From NCBI GenBank assembly GCA_041485445.1, contig JBGPJN010000069.1, positions 1 to 12,333 of the forward strand: a stretch of DNA of 12,333 nucleotides. The letters run 5' to 3'. Shown in pieces: positions 6,255 through 12,333 of this stretch (positions are counted from its first letter, which is position 1; every line of letters starts with the position of its first letter). The stretch is from SHYG01 sp041485445. Lineage in GTDB: Bacteria > Chloroflexota > Dehalococcoidia > Lucifugimonadales > UBA3495. Below the pieces are notes generated by a model. That model saw nothing but the letters and a program-made list of their open reading frames with translations. It was not told where the DNA came from and searched no databases. Made by a program: the position numbers and the translations under genes.

Positions 6255-6343
6255 TTCACCGCAGAGAACGCCGAGGGCGCAGAGAGACGAAGGCTATTAG
6301 CATCCGTCTTTATCTCAGCGCTCTCTGTGTTCTCAGCGGTGAG
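6255..6343. repeat. 31-nt imperfect inverted repeat
   Basis: The left arm (6255-6285, beginning TTCACCGCAGAGAAC) and right arm (6313-6343, ending GTTCTCAGCGGTGAG) are complementary at 25 of 31 positions with a 27-base loop. The arms resemble the CACCGCAGAG-type repeat scattered in many bacterial genomes. It fills most of the gap before the selenoprotein gene and ends only 16 bases before its ATG, just ahead of the AAGGA ribosome binding site (6351-6355). Confidence 0.7.
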
Positions 6344-6359
6344 TCGTCTTAAGGAATCT

Positions 6360-7856
6360 ATGGCCGCACAGTCCTACGCCGGCAAGGTCAACGCCCCCGA
6401 GTTCCCCCCGGGGCTGGAGTGGATCAACACCGATCGCCCCGTCACCATGCGGGAGCTGCGGGGCAAGCTGGTGGTGCTGGACTTCTGGACCTACTGTTGA
6501 ATCAACTGCATGCACATTTTTCCGCAGTTGCGGAAGCTAGAGCACAAATACTCCAGCGAACTGGTGGTCATCGGCGTCCACTCGGCGAAGTTCCCCAACG
6601 AGAAGGAGGGGGACAACCTGCGCAAGGCGGTGCAGCGGTACGAGCTGCGCCACCCGGTGGTCAACGACGCCGAGTTCCTGGTGTGGCAGGCGTACACCTG
6701 CCGCGCCTGGCCCACCCTGATGTTCATTGACCCCCAGGGCAAGGTCATCGGCAAGCACGAGGGGGAGCTGCCCTACGAGGCTTTTGACCAGATCCTGGGG
6801 GAGATGATCTCCCAGTTCAGCGCCCAGGGATTGCTGGACCACACGCCGGTGTCCTTCCAGCCCGACCAGGTGGCGGCCTCGGCGCTGTCCTTTCCCGGCA
6901 AAGTGCTGGCCGATGCCGCCAGCGGGCGGCTCTTCATCGCCGACTCCAACCATAACCGCATCGTCGTCGCCACGCTGGAAGGGGCAGTCCAGCAGGTCAT
7001 CGGCTCGGGCCAGGAGGGGCTGGACGACGGCAGCTTTGCTGCGGCCAGCTTCAACCACCCCCAGGGCCTGGCCCTGTCGGGCGACACCCTGTACGTGGCC
7101 GACACGGAGAACCACGCCATCCGCCGGGTGGACCTGGCGGCCGATTCAAATAACGGGCGGGTGGAGACCATCGCCGGCACCGGCGAACAGGGGTTCATGC
7201 GCCAGGGGCAAGGGCCGGGCGCCAAGGTGGCCATCAACTCGCCCTGGGACCTGGCGCTGCACCAGAACGTGCTCTACATCGCCATGGCGGGCGCCCACCA
7301 GCTCTGGTCTCTGACCCTGGCCGACGGGCAGATCGGCCCCTACGCCGGCAGCGGGCGGGAGGCCATCCTTGACGGCCCGCTGGCCACCGCGGCCCTGGCC
7401 CAGCCCAGCGGCCTCACCACAGACGGCAAGCGCCTCTACTTTGCCGACAGCGAGACTAGCTCCATCCGCTACGCCGACCTGAATCCCAGCGGGCGGGTGG
7501 GCACCATTGTGGGCCTGGACCTGTTCGTCTTTGGCGACGCCGACGGCGCGGAGAACCACGTGCGCCTGCAACACCCGTTGGGCATCACCCACGCGGACGG
7601 CGCCCTGTACGTGGCGGACACCTACAACCACAAGATCAAGCGGGTACTGCCCGCCACCCGCAGCGCCTTCACCCTGCTGGGCACCGGCCAGGCGGGCTAC
7701 CGCGACGGGCCGGGTACTCAAGCCCAGTTCGCCGAGCCCAGCGGCCTGAGCATCGCCCGGGGCAAGCTGTACATCGCCGACACCAACAACCACCTGATAA
7801 GAGTAGCGGACTTGGCCAGCAGCCAGGTGACCACGCTGGAGATTAGCGGGCTGTAG
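6360..7856 (+). CDS. NHLRC2-like thioredoxin/NHL-repeat selenoprotein (in-frame UGA)
   Basis: Translated from ATG 6360 with TGA 6498-6500 read as selenocysteine, this is a 498-residue protein. Residues 1 to about 150 form a thioredoxin-like domain: strand LVVLDFWTY, redox motif C46-U47-I48-N49-C50, then MHIFPQLRKLEHKY, and the cis-Pro region RAWPT (Pro118). Residues about 165-495 contain six NHL repeats with the recurring pattern LYVADTxNHxIRxxDL, a beta-propeller. This layout matches the N-terminal and propeller parts of NHLRC2, whose motif is CCINC; the C-terminal domain of the human protein is absent. The UGA replaces the second Cys, making a UxxC centre with Sec in the attacking position. 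A hairpin after the UGA supports recoding. AAGGA (6351-6355) precedes the ATG. No signal peptide is seen. The alternatives are a point mutation or sequence error at a Cys codon (TGT/TGC to TGA), giving a broken gene, or a separate gene starting at ATG 6510; the latter would lack the first strand and redox residue. Confidence 0.82.
6498..6535 (+). promoter_or_regulatory. Sec UGA codon and candidate bacterial SECIS hairpin
   Basis: TGA at 6498-6500 is in frame. TTCCGC (6520-6525) pairs perfectly with GCGGAA (6530-6535) around the loop AGTT, and a T-G wobble (6519/6536) can extend it. The loop begins 25 nt after the UGA and has G as its second base; as I recall the bacterial SECIS consensus, it needs a loop 16-37 nt downstream with G in the first two loop positions. 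G6512-C6513 can pair with G6536-C6537 below, leaving a U-rich 5' bulge. An alternative hairpin, CAACTGC (6503-6509) with GCAGTTG (6524-6530), is too close to the UGA and has no G at the start of its loop. The two folds exclude each other. Confidence 0.62.
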
Positions 7857-7874
7857 GGGGCGGGGAACAAATAC

Positions 7875-7894
7875 CCCTGGAGCCGGTCCCAGGG
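7875..7894 (+). terminator. Possible weak terminator after the selenoprotein gene
   Basis: CCCTGG (7875-7880) can pair with CCAGGG (7889-7894) around an 8-base loop, 19 bases after the stop. No T-run follows, so it is a weak candidate only. The rest of the 180-base gap includes an unusually AT-rich stretch (about 7921-7975). Confidence 0.25.
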
Positions 7895-7982
7895 TCTCTG
7901 CCCAAGGCTTGCCAGTGCTCCATGAATAGACCCTTATTCCTACTATAAATAATTATCCCTACCAATCTAATCCACCGAAGGG

Positions 7983-7988
7983 TATGAT
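7983..7988 (+). promoter_or_regulatory. Possible -10 box before the DUF1326-DUF2182 pair
   Basis: TATGAT (five of six matches to TATAAT) lies 48 bases before ATG 8037, at the end of an AT-rich stretch, and is followed by a GC-rich run with GCCCC, as at the other predicted promoters here. No clear -35 box is seen at normal spacing. Confidence 0.3.
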
Positions 7989-8036
7989 GTGCCTCGCCCC
8001 GGCTACCACGGGACATACCAATAGGAGGGAAAAGTC

Positions 8037-8657
8037 ATGGCGAAGAAAGTTAAATGGCAGATGAAGGGCGATGTGATCTCGGCGTGTAACTGCGACTATG
8101 GTTGCCCTTGCAACTTCAACGCGCCACCTACTTACGGCAACTGCGAAGCGCTGTATGCCTTCCACATTAACGAAGGCAGCTTCGAAGGGACCAAATTGGA
8201 CGGCGTGACCATTGGAATTGCCCTGAACGCCCCCGAGGCCATTCACAAGGGCAACATGACCCTGTACGTTGCCGTGGACCAAAAGGCCAACCCCAAACAG
8301 CGGGAGGCCCTGGGGACGATTCTCGGCGGCAAGGTGGGCGGCCCCTTCCAGGTGTTCGCCGGACTTACCACCAAGCTGATCGGCCCCGAGTTCGTACCGG
8401 TGAAGTGGAAGTTTGATGGTCCCAACAGCGAGGTCAGCTTCGGGAACAGGATGGATGCCAAGCTTGACTCCATCAAGAACCCGGTTACTGGCAAGCCTGC
8501 CAGCTATTCCCTTCAGTTCACTGGCCTGCTCACGGACCGGTCGGAGCTGATGACCACCAGGGCCTTCAGCATCAACCACCCGGAGCTGTCCTTCAGCCAT
8601 CCCGGGAAGTACGGGCAGACCTTCGGATTTAACTACTCCGGAGAAGGCGAGGTCTAA
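8037..8657 (+). CDS. DUF1326 domain-containing protein
   Basis: A 206-residue soluble protein of the DUF1326 family. The N-terminus carries the family's Cys cluster, CNCDYGCPCNF, with Cys17, Cys19, Cys23 and Cys25, plus Cys36; such spacing suits a metal or thiol site. The rest is beta-rich, with a conserved-looking GxxFxxHxxEGxF-like segment (AFHINEGSF) and VTGKPASYSLQFTG. The function of DUF1326 is not established. ATG 8037 has a strong AGGAGGG site a few bases upstream. Its stop overlaps the start of the DUF2182 membrane-protein gene by one base (TAATG), so the two are translationally coupled. The pair recurs in bacteria, and the Cys-rich soluble plus Met/Cys-rich membrane composition leads me to infer a role in metal handling, perhaps copper, though this is unproven. 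GC content seems slightly lower than in the neighbours. Confidence 0.88.
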   Translation: MAKKVKWQMKGDVISACNCDYGCPCNFNAPPTYGNCEALYAFHINEGSFEGTKLDGVTIGIALNAPEAIHKGNMTLYVAVDQKANPKQREALGTILGGKVGGPFQVFAGLTTKLIGPEFVPVKWKFDGPNSEVSFGNRMDAKLDSIKNPVTGKPASYSLQFTGLLTDRSELMTTRAFSINHPELSFSHPGKYGQTFGFNYSGEGEV

Positions 8658-9454
8658 TGGGTTCGGCGGTCACCCTCCAGGCAGTGCTCCGCCGGGACCG
8701 CTTGCTGGTGGCGGGCGCCCTGGTGGCAATCGCCGCCCTGGCCTGGGGGTACACGGTCTTCCGGGCTGCGGACATGGGTGGTGAGGATGCTGCCATGGAC
8801 GGTATGTCCATGGCCATGCCGCTGTTGGAGTCCTGGGGCGCCGGGGACTTCCTCTCCAACTTCGCCATGTGGACGGTGATGATGGCGGCCATGATGGTGC
8901 CGTCTGCGGCGCCCATGGTCCTGATGTACGCCAGCATGAACCGCAAACGCCTAGAGGATGGGCGGCCCCTGGCGCCGACGGGGATTTTCGTCCTGGGCTA
9001 CCTGGTAGTCTGGAGCGTCTTCGCCCTTCTGGCAACCACCGGCCAGTGGGGGCTCCATGCGGCCACCTTGATTTCCCCCAGGCTGACCCTCACCAGCTCC
9101 ATCCTCGGCGGATCTCTGCTGTTGGCGGCCGGGATCTACCAGTGGACGCCCTTGAAGTACACCTGTCTGACCCAATGCCGAACTCCCTTGGGGTTTATCA
9201 TGGGCCACTGGCGGGACGGCACGGCGGGCGCCTTCACCATGGGGTTGCGGCACGGCCTCTTCTGCCTGGGCTGCTGCTGGGTGCTTATGGGCCTGCTGTT
9301 TGTGGCCGGGGTGATGAACCTGCTCTGGGTGGCGGCCATCGCCGCGTTCATTCTGGTGGAAAAGGTGGCGCCTGCAGGCCGCTGGGTCAGCCGGGCCAGC
9401 GGTGTCGTCTTGATTGCATGGGGAGTGGTGACCCTTGCCAATGGGGTTATGTGA
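8657..9454 (+). CDS. DUF2182 predicted metal-binding membrane protein
   Basis: A 265-residue integral membrane protein of the DUF2182 family. A first helix (about residues 13-33) is followed by a Met/Asp-rich segment (DMGGEDAAMDGMSMAM, about 37-52). A second helix begins with the family hallmark MWTVMMAAMMVPSAAPM. Further helices follow near 108-128, 135-155, 195-225 and at the C-terminus. GLRHGLFCLGCCWVLM, near residue 195, combines His and three Cys and is another conserved family block. Met-rich extracytoplasmic segments commonly bind Cu(I), so a copper or similar metal role is plausible but inferred. The start ATG overlaps the TAA of the DUF1326 gene; there is no separate promoter. The transported or bound metal is unknown. 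Confidence 0.9.
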   Translation: MGSAVTLQAVLRRDRLLVAGALVAIAALAWGYTVFRAADMGGEDAAMDGMSMAMPLLESWGAGDFLSNFAMWTVMMAAMMVPSAAPMVLMYASMNRKRLEDGRPLAPTGIFVLGYLVVWSVFALLATTGQWGLHAATLISPRLTLTSSILGGSLLLAAGIYQWTPLKYTCLTQCRTPLGFIMGHWRDGTAGAFTMGLRHGLFCLGCCWVLMGLLFVAGVMNLLWVAAIAAFILVEKVAPAGRWVSRASGVVLIAWGVVTLANGVM

Positions 9455-9555
9455 CCGCCGGGCGGCCTATGTTTGGGCGCAGTTCTGCCTTGAGTCTACT
9501 GGAGGAACAAGATTAGGTTACAAACTCGTATCCGGTGTTGAATCCACTTGCCCTG

Positions 9556-9584
9556 TTGCAAATTGCTTGGCCGGGGATTATTAT
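9556..9584 (+). promoter_or_regulatory. Predicted sigma-70-type promoter for the zinc-ribbon gene
   Basis: TTGCAA (9556-9561, four of six to TTGACA) and TATTAT (9579-9584, five of six to TATAAT) are separated by exactly 17 bases. The region is AT-richer than its surroundings. Initiation near 9591 would give a leader of about 120 bases before GTG 9711, in which no riboswitch is recognisable. Confidence 0.5.
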
Positions 9585-9710
9585 TTGGCTTAGGCAAAAG
9601 TTAGGTTATCCCAGGCGACCATTCCAAGCCTTCTCTTATGGGGCTCATATGTCCTGCACTGGTTGACCTACCTGAGCCGAGTATCATCGTACCTAAGAGG
9701 AGGTCGATCA

Positions 9711-10034
9711 GTGGCACTATCAGACAAGACCCTAATTTGCGCGGACTGCGGCGGAGAGTTTATCTTCACCGCCGGGGAGCAAGAGTTCTTCGCTTCCCGC
9801 GGGTTCCAGAACGAGCCCAAGCGATGCCAGTCCTGCCGCTCTACGCGGCGGTCTGACACCAGGATGGGTGGCGGCGGCGGCGGCGGGTTCGGCGGCGGCA
9901 GCCGGGAGATGCATTCCATTACCTGTGCCCAGTGCGGCACGGAGGCGATGGTCCCCTTCCGGCCCCGGGGCGACCGACCCGTTTACTGCAGCGACTGCTT
10001 CAGCCGCATGCGGGGCGGACCGCCCCCCATCTAA
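9711..10034 (+). CDS. Small double CxxC zinc-ribbon protein
   Basis: A 107-residue protein with two CxxC...CxxC modules. The first has Cys10, Cys13, Cys39 and Cys42 (LICADCGGEFIFTAGEQEFF...KRCQSC), typical of the 'probable zinc-ribbon' domain. The second has Cys72, Cys75, Cys93 and Cys96 (CAQCGTEAMVPFRP...RPVYCSDCF), the CxxC-x17-CxxC type. They are joined by a flexible glycine-rich linker (seven consecutive Gly from residue 53, then FGGGS). Each module would bind one zinc. Family members are widespread in environmental bacteria and thought to bind nucleic acid or protein, but the function is unknown. GTG 9711 is chosen because AGAGGAGGT (9696-9704) lies six bases before it; an upstream in-frame TTG (9663) has no such site and would add 16 non-conserved residues. 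The gene is monocistronic: its own predicted promoter lies upstream and a strong terminator downstream. Confidence 0.85.
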   Translation: MALSDKTLICADCGGEFIFTAGEQEFFASRGFQNEPKRCQSCRSTRRSDTRMGGGGGGGFGGGSREMHSITCAQCGTEAMVPFRPRGDRPVYCSDCFSRMRGGPPPI

Positions 10035-10057
10035 CCGGAGCACACCCACAGCACCCC

Positions 10058-10091
10058 CAGGGGGCCGGCAACTGCCGGCCCCCTGTCTTTT
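10058..10091 (+). terminator. Strong intrinsic terminator after the zinc-ribbon gene
   Basis: CAGGGGGCCGGCA (10058-10070) and TGCCGGCCCCCTG (10073-10085) are perfect 13-bp inverted repeats, realistically a 12-bp GC-rich stem with an AACT loop. TCTTTT follows directly. It is the clearest rho-independent terminator in the window, 24 bases after the stop codon. Confidence 0.9.
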
Positions 10092-10143
10092 GCCCCTCTT
10101 CAGAGTCGCCAACAACCCGAACCTTGTCATCGCTACGAAAATG

Positions 10144-10180
10144 GCCCCCTCTCCCTCGGGGAGAGGACCGGGGTGGGGGC
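10144..10180. repeat. CCCTCTCCC/GGGAGAGG dispersed hairpin repeat
   Basis: CCTCTCCC (10148-10155) pairs with GGGAGAGG (10159-10166) around TCG. An outer GCCCCC (10144-10149) could alternatively pair with GGGGGC (10175-10180). The sequence is of the CCCTCTCCC...GGAGAGG...GGGTGGGGG type that recurs in intergenic regions of many bacteria. It lies between the zinc-ribbon terminator and the UbiD promoter, with no coding content seen in this 273-base gap. Confidence 0.6.
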
Positions 10181-10245
10181 ATCGCCCCTCGGATTTCACC
10201 CATCACCGTTTCCTCACCACGTTGAGCAACCCACGCCCCAGCCGA

Positions 10246-10251
10246 TAGAAT
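10246..10251 (+). promoter_or_regulatory. Possible -10 box before the UbiD gene
   Basis: TAGAAT, the same hexamer as at 3050-3055 and 4801-4806, lies 57 bases before ATG 10308. The preceding bases are CGA rather than TGn, so the extended -10 is imperfect. A GC-rich run ending GGGGCC follows. No -35 is evident. Confidence 0.35.
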
Positions 10252-10307
10252 AGCTCTGGGGCCTCACACTCAACCCCCGACAAACTTTTGTTGCCCGATG
10301 GGACACC

Positions 10308-11798
10308 ATGAAGTTCAAAGACTTACGGGAGTTCATCGATCTGCTGGAGCAGCGGGGCGAGCTGCGCCGCGTGTCCGCGCCGGTGAGCTGTGAGCTGGAG
10401 ATCGCCGAGATCGCCGACCGCATGGCCAAAGGCGGCGGCCCGGCCCTGCTCTTCGACCACGTGACCGGCTACGACACGCCGGTGGCCATCGGCCTCTTCG
10501 CTTCGGAGCGGCGTATGGCTTGGGCATTGGGCGTGGAGCGCCTGGAGGAGCTGGTGGACCGGTTCCACTCCCTGCTGCAGATGGTCCAGGGCCCGCCGGA
10601 AGGGCTGATGAACAAGCTGCGCACCCTGGGACGGCTGGTGCAGCTGGGCTCCTTTCAGCCCAAGACCGTGGCCCACGCCCCCTGCCAGCAGGTCGTTTTG
10701 CAGGACGGCCAGGTAGACCTGTTCCAGCTCCCCATCCTCCAGTGCTGGCCCCTGGACGGGGGCCGGTTTATCACTCTGCCCCTGGTCATTACCCGAGACC
10801 CCCAGACCGGCATCCAGAACTACGGCACCTACCGCATGCAGGTGTATGACCGCTGCACCACTGGGATGCACTGGCAGACCCACAAGGTGGGCGCCCGCCA
10901 CTACCGGCTGGGCCGAGAGCAGGGGTTGGCGCGATTGGAGGTGGCGGTGGCCCTGGGCGGCGACCCTGCTACCATCTGGACCGGCTCCGCCCCGCTGCCG
11001 CCGGACCTGGATGAGATGGCGCTGGCCGGGTTCATCCGCCAGGAGGCGGTGGACCTGGTGCGGGCCAAGACGGTGGACCTGCTGGTGCCCGCCCAGGCGG
11101 AGATGGTGCTGGAGGGCTACGTGGTCCCCGGCGAGGAGCGCCCCGAGGGACCCTTCGGCGACCACACCGGCTATTACTCCATGCCCGAGCCGTACCCCGT
11201 GTTCCACGTCACCTGTATCACCCACCGGCGGCAGCCCATCTACCCCACCACCATTGTGGGCCGGCCCCCCAGCGAGGACCACTGGATGGGCAAGGTCACC
11301 GAGCGGCTGTTCCTGCCGGTGATCCGGTTGGTGCTGCCCGAGGTGGTGGACATCAACATGCCGGCGGAGGGGGTGTTCCATAACCTGGTCCTGGTGTCCA
11401 TCAAGAAGGAGTATCCGGGCCAGGCCCGCAAGGTGATGTACGGGTTGTGGGGCATGGGACTGATGAGCCTGGCCAAGACCATCGTCGTGGTGGACCACTT
11501 CGTCAACGTGCAGGACCCCTCAGAGGTGGCCTGGCGGGTGGCCAACAACCTGGACCCCGCCAGGGATCTGGTGCCGGCCAGCGGCCCCCTGGACGACCTG
11601 GACCACGCCTCCGCCACGCCCAGGTTCGGCAGCAAGGTGGGCATTGACGCCACCCGCAAGCTTCCCGAGGAGGGCTACACCCGCCAGTGGCCACCGGACA
11701 TCGAGATGAGCCCGGAGGTCAAGGCGCTGGTGGACCGGCGCTGGGACGAGTACGGCATTGACCAGCCCAACGACCCCCAGGACCGGCGGCGGCAATGA
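10308..11798 (+). CDS. UbiD-family prenylated-FMN-dependent decarboxylase
   Basis: A 496-residue cytoplasmic (de)carboxylase of the UbiD family, acting on aromatic or alpha,beta-unsaturated acids with prenylated FMN. The N-terminus MKFKDLREFIDLLEQRGELRRV is the family start. NYGTYRMQVYD places Asn171 and Arg176 with the 5-residue spacing of the cofactor/metal-site Asn and the catalytic Arg in Fdc1. PGEERPEGPFGDHTGYYS (about 274-291) carries the conserved acidic residues, including Glu280. HNLVLVSIKKEYPGQARKVMYGLWG and VVDHFVNVQDPSEVAWRVANN are further family blocks. Length (about 500) is normal. The maturing prenyltransferase gene ubiX is not in the window. The reaction could be quinone-pathway decarboxylation or aromatic-acid metabolism; sequence alone does not decide, so no gene symbol is given. 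No strong ribosome binding site is visible (GATGGGACACC precedes the ATG). Its stop overlaps the next gene's start (ATGA). Confidence 0.93.
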   Translation: MKFKDLREFIDLLEQRGELRRVSAPVSCELEIAEIADRMAKGGGPALLFDHVTGYDTPVAIGLFASERRMAWALGVERLEELVDRFHSLLQMVQGPPEGLMNKLRTLGRLVQLGSFQPKTVAHAPCQQVVLQDGQVDLFQLPILQCWPLDGGRFITLPLVITRDPQTGIQNYGTYRMQVYDRCTTGMHWQTHKVGARHYRLGREQGLARLEVAVALGGDPATIWTGSAPLPPDLDEMALAGFIRQEAVDLVRAKTVDLLVPAQAEMVLEGYVVPGEERPEGPFGDHTGYYSMPEPYPVFHVTCITHRRQPIYPTTIVGRPPSEDHWMGKVTERLFLPVIRLVLPEVVDINMPAEGVFHNLVLVSIKKEYPGQARKVMYGLWGMGLMSLAKTIVVVDHFVNVQDPSEVAWRVANNLDPARDLVPASGPLDDLDHASATPRFGSKVGIDATRKLPEEGYTRQWPPDIEMSPEVKALVDRRWDEYGIDQPNDPQDRRRQ

Positions 11799-12333
11799 CG
11801 ACGGTTATCGGTGACCGGGTCGAGGAAAGCCGTACGGTGGCGGACCGCACCGGTCCCGCCACGGTGCCTGACGCTGCCCGGGGCGCCGCCCTGGAGTCCC
11901 CTAACTGCGCCTGGCAACCCGCCGACGCAGGGCCGGAATGCTCCCAGCCCATCGGTCCGGGCCACCCATCCCTGTGCATCATGCACAACCCCAACGAGGA
12001 CAAGGACGTGGCAGATTTCGACCGCGAGGTGCAGGCCAAGATTGACCTGGAGGAGACCAACCCCCAGTCGCCCCAGGTGGACCTGTCCGGTGTGGTGTTC
12101 CCGCCGGGAGCGCAGCCGTTGCGCCGGACGTTCCCCAAGGCGGTGAACTTCGCATGGGCGCGGTTCACCGGCGAAGCCGACTTCCGGTACGCGCGCTTTG
12201 CCGGTGATGCCGAGTTCCGCAACGCGCGGTTTGCCGCCTCCGCTGATTTTACCTACACCCGGTTTGGCGGCCAGGCCCACTTCTGGGGGGCTGAGTTTCA
12301 CGGGGAGGCAGCCTTCGGCGGCGCGGCCTTCCA
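11795..12333 (+). CDS. Pentapeptide-repeat protein with N-terminal Cys/His cluster (partial)
   Basis: An open frame of 179 full codons runs off the window edge with no stop. Residues 1-36 are low in complexity. Cys38, Cys49, Cys61 and His64 (C-x10-C-x11-C-x2-H, ending LCIMHNP) could form a small zinc site. From about residue 115 come repeated pairs such as ADFRYARFAGDAEFRNARF, with Phe every five residues and small residues before it, the A(D/N)F pattern of pentapeptide repeats; these build a right-handed quadrilateral beta-helix. The ATG overlaps the UbiD stop by ATGA, so translation is probably coupled. Function is unknown: pentapeptide proteins range from gyrase mimics to scaffolds. Many similar proteins continue into a C-terminal membrane segment, which would lie beyond this window. 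Confidence 0.8.
   Translation, partial: MTTVIGDRVEESRTVADRTGPATVPDAARGAALESPNCAWQPADAGPECSQPIGPGHPSLCIMHNPNEDKDVADFDREVQAKIDLEETNPQSPQVDLSGVVFPPGAQPLRRTFPKAVNFAWARFTGEADFRYARFAGDAEFRNARFAASADFTYTRFGGQAHFWGAEFHGEAAFGGAAF

Noticed and set aside
6503..6530. CAACTGC/GCAGTTG hairpin as the SECIS element
   Set aside because: Its loop starts only nine bases after the UGA, is 14 bases long and begins AT with no G in the first two positions; the 6520-6535 hairpin fits better.
6510..7856. A separate gene starting at ATG 6510 after the TGA
   Set aside because: This start would remove the first strand and the redox motif of the thioredoxin domain, and it lacks a ribosome binding site; the codons upstream of the TGA in the same frame complete the domain exactly.
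9663..9687. TTGACC...TATCAT as a promoter for the zinc-ribbon gene
   Set aside because: The spacer is only 13 bases; the TTGCAA/TATTAT pair at 9556-9584 has a 17-base spacer.
1..12333. tRNA, rRNA, riboswitches, transposase genes, attachment sites or replication origins
   Set aside because: I saw no cloverleaf, conserved aptamer core, transposase motif or DnaA-box cluster by eye; a covariance-model scan was not possible here.

Overview
The window is GC-rich, densely coding DNA in which every gene I can support lies on the + strand. Its gene families suggest a free-living, probably environmental bacterium, possibly Chloroflexota (Dehalococcoidia/SAR202-like): a GSA-like aminotransferase, a protealysin-type M4 peptidase with an emfourin-like partner, a dienelactone hydrolase, an NHLRC2-like protein, a DUF1326/DUF2182 pair, a double CxxC zinc-ribbon protein, a UbiD decarboxylase and a pentapeptide-repeat protein. 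The taxonomic guess is inference only; there is no rRNA or marker gene here.

Layout. 1-115: C-terminal tail of an upstream gene. 164-1516: MFS transporter. 1660-2994: class-III (GSA-like) aminotransferase. 3107-4195 and 4457-4777: M4 metalloprotease followed by its predicted proteinaceous inhibitor, separated by a repeat-laden spacer. 4871-5605: dienelactone hydrolase. 5734-6243: uncharacterised beta-sandwich protein. 6360-7856: NHLRC2-like thioredoxin/NHL protein with an in-frame UGA. 8037-9454: overlapping DUF1326-DUF2182 pair. 9711-10034: small double zinc-ribbon protein, ended by a strong intrinsic terminator. 10308-11798: UbiD-family decarboxylase. 11795-end: start of a pentapeptide-repeat protein, coupled to UbiD by ATGA overlap.

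The most striking feature is the gene at 6360-7856. A naive reading gives a 46-codon ORF ending in TGA (6498-6500) and a second ORF starting at an internal ATG (6510). Read through, the protein is a complete thioredoxin fold plus six NHL repeats. The UGA falls exactly on the second Cys of the NHLRC2 motif CCINC, giving CUINC, that is a UxxC redox centre. A 6-bp hairpin with an AGTT loop begins 19 nt after the UGA, which fits the bacterial SECIS pattern. I therefore annotate a selenoprotein. The selenocysteine machinery (selA, selB, selC, selD) is not in this window.

The intergenic regions are full of small palindromic repeats: heptad TCAGCNN arrays arranged as an inverted pair, a MITE-like double hairpin, a 31-nt imperfect inverted repeat and C/G-rich hairpins. 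Two promoters share an extended -10 element (TGnTAGAAT) followed by nearly the same downstream sequence. There are no RNA genes, CRISPR arrays or transposase genes that I can see, and no gene-free stretch longer than 300 bases.
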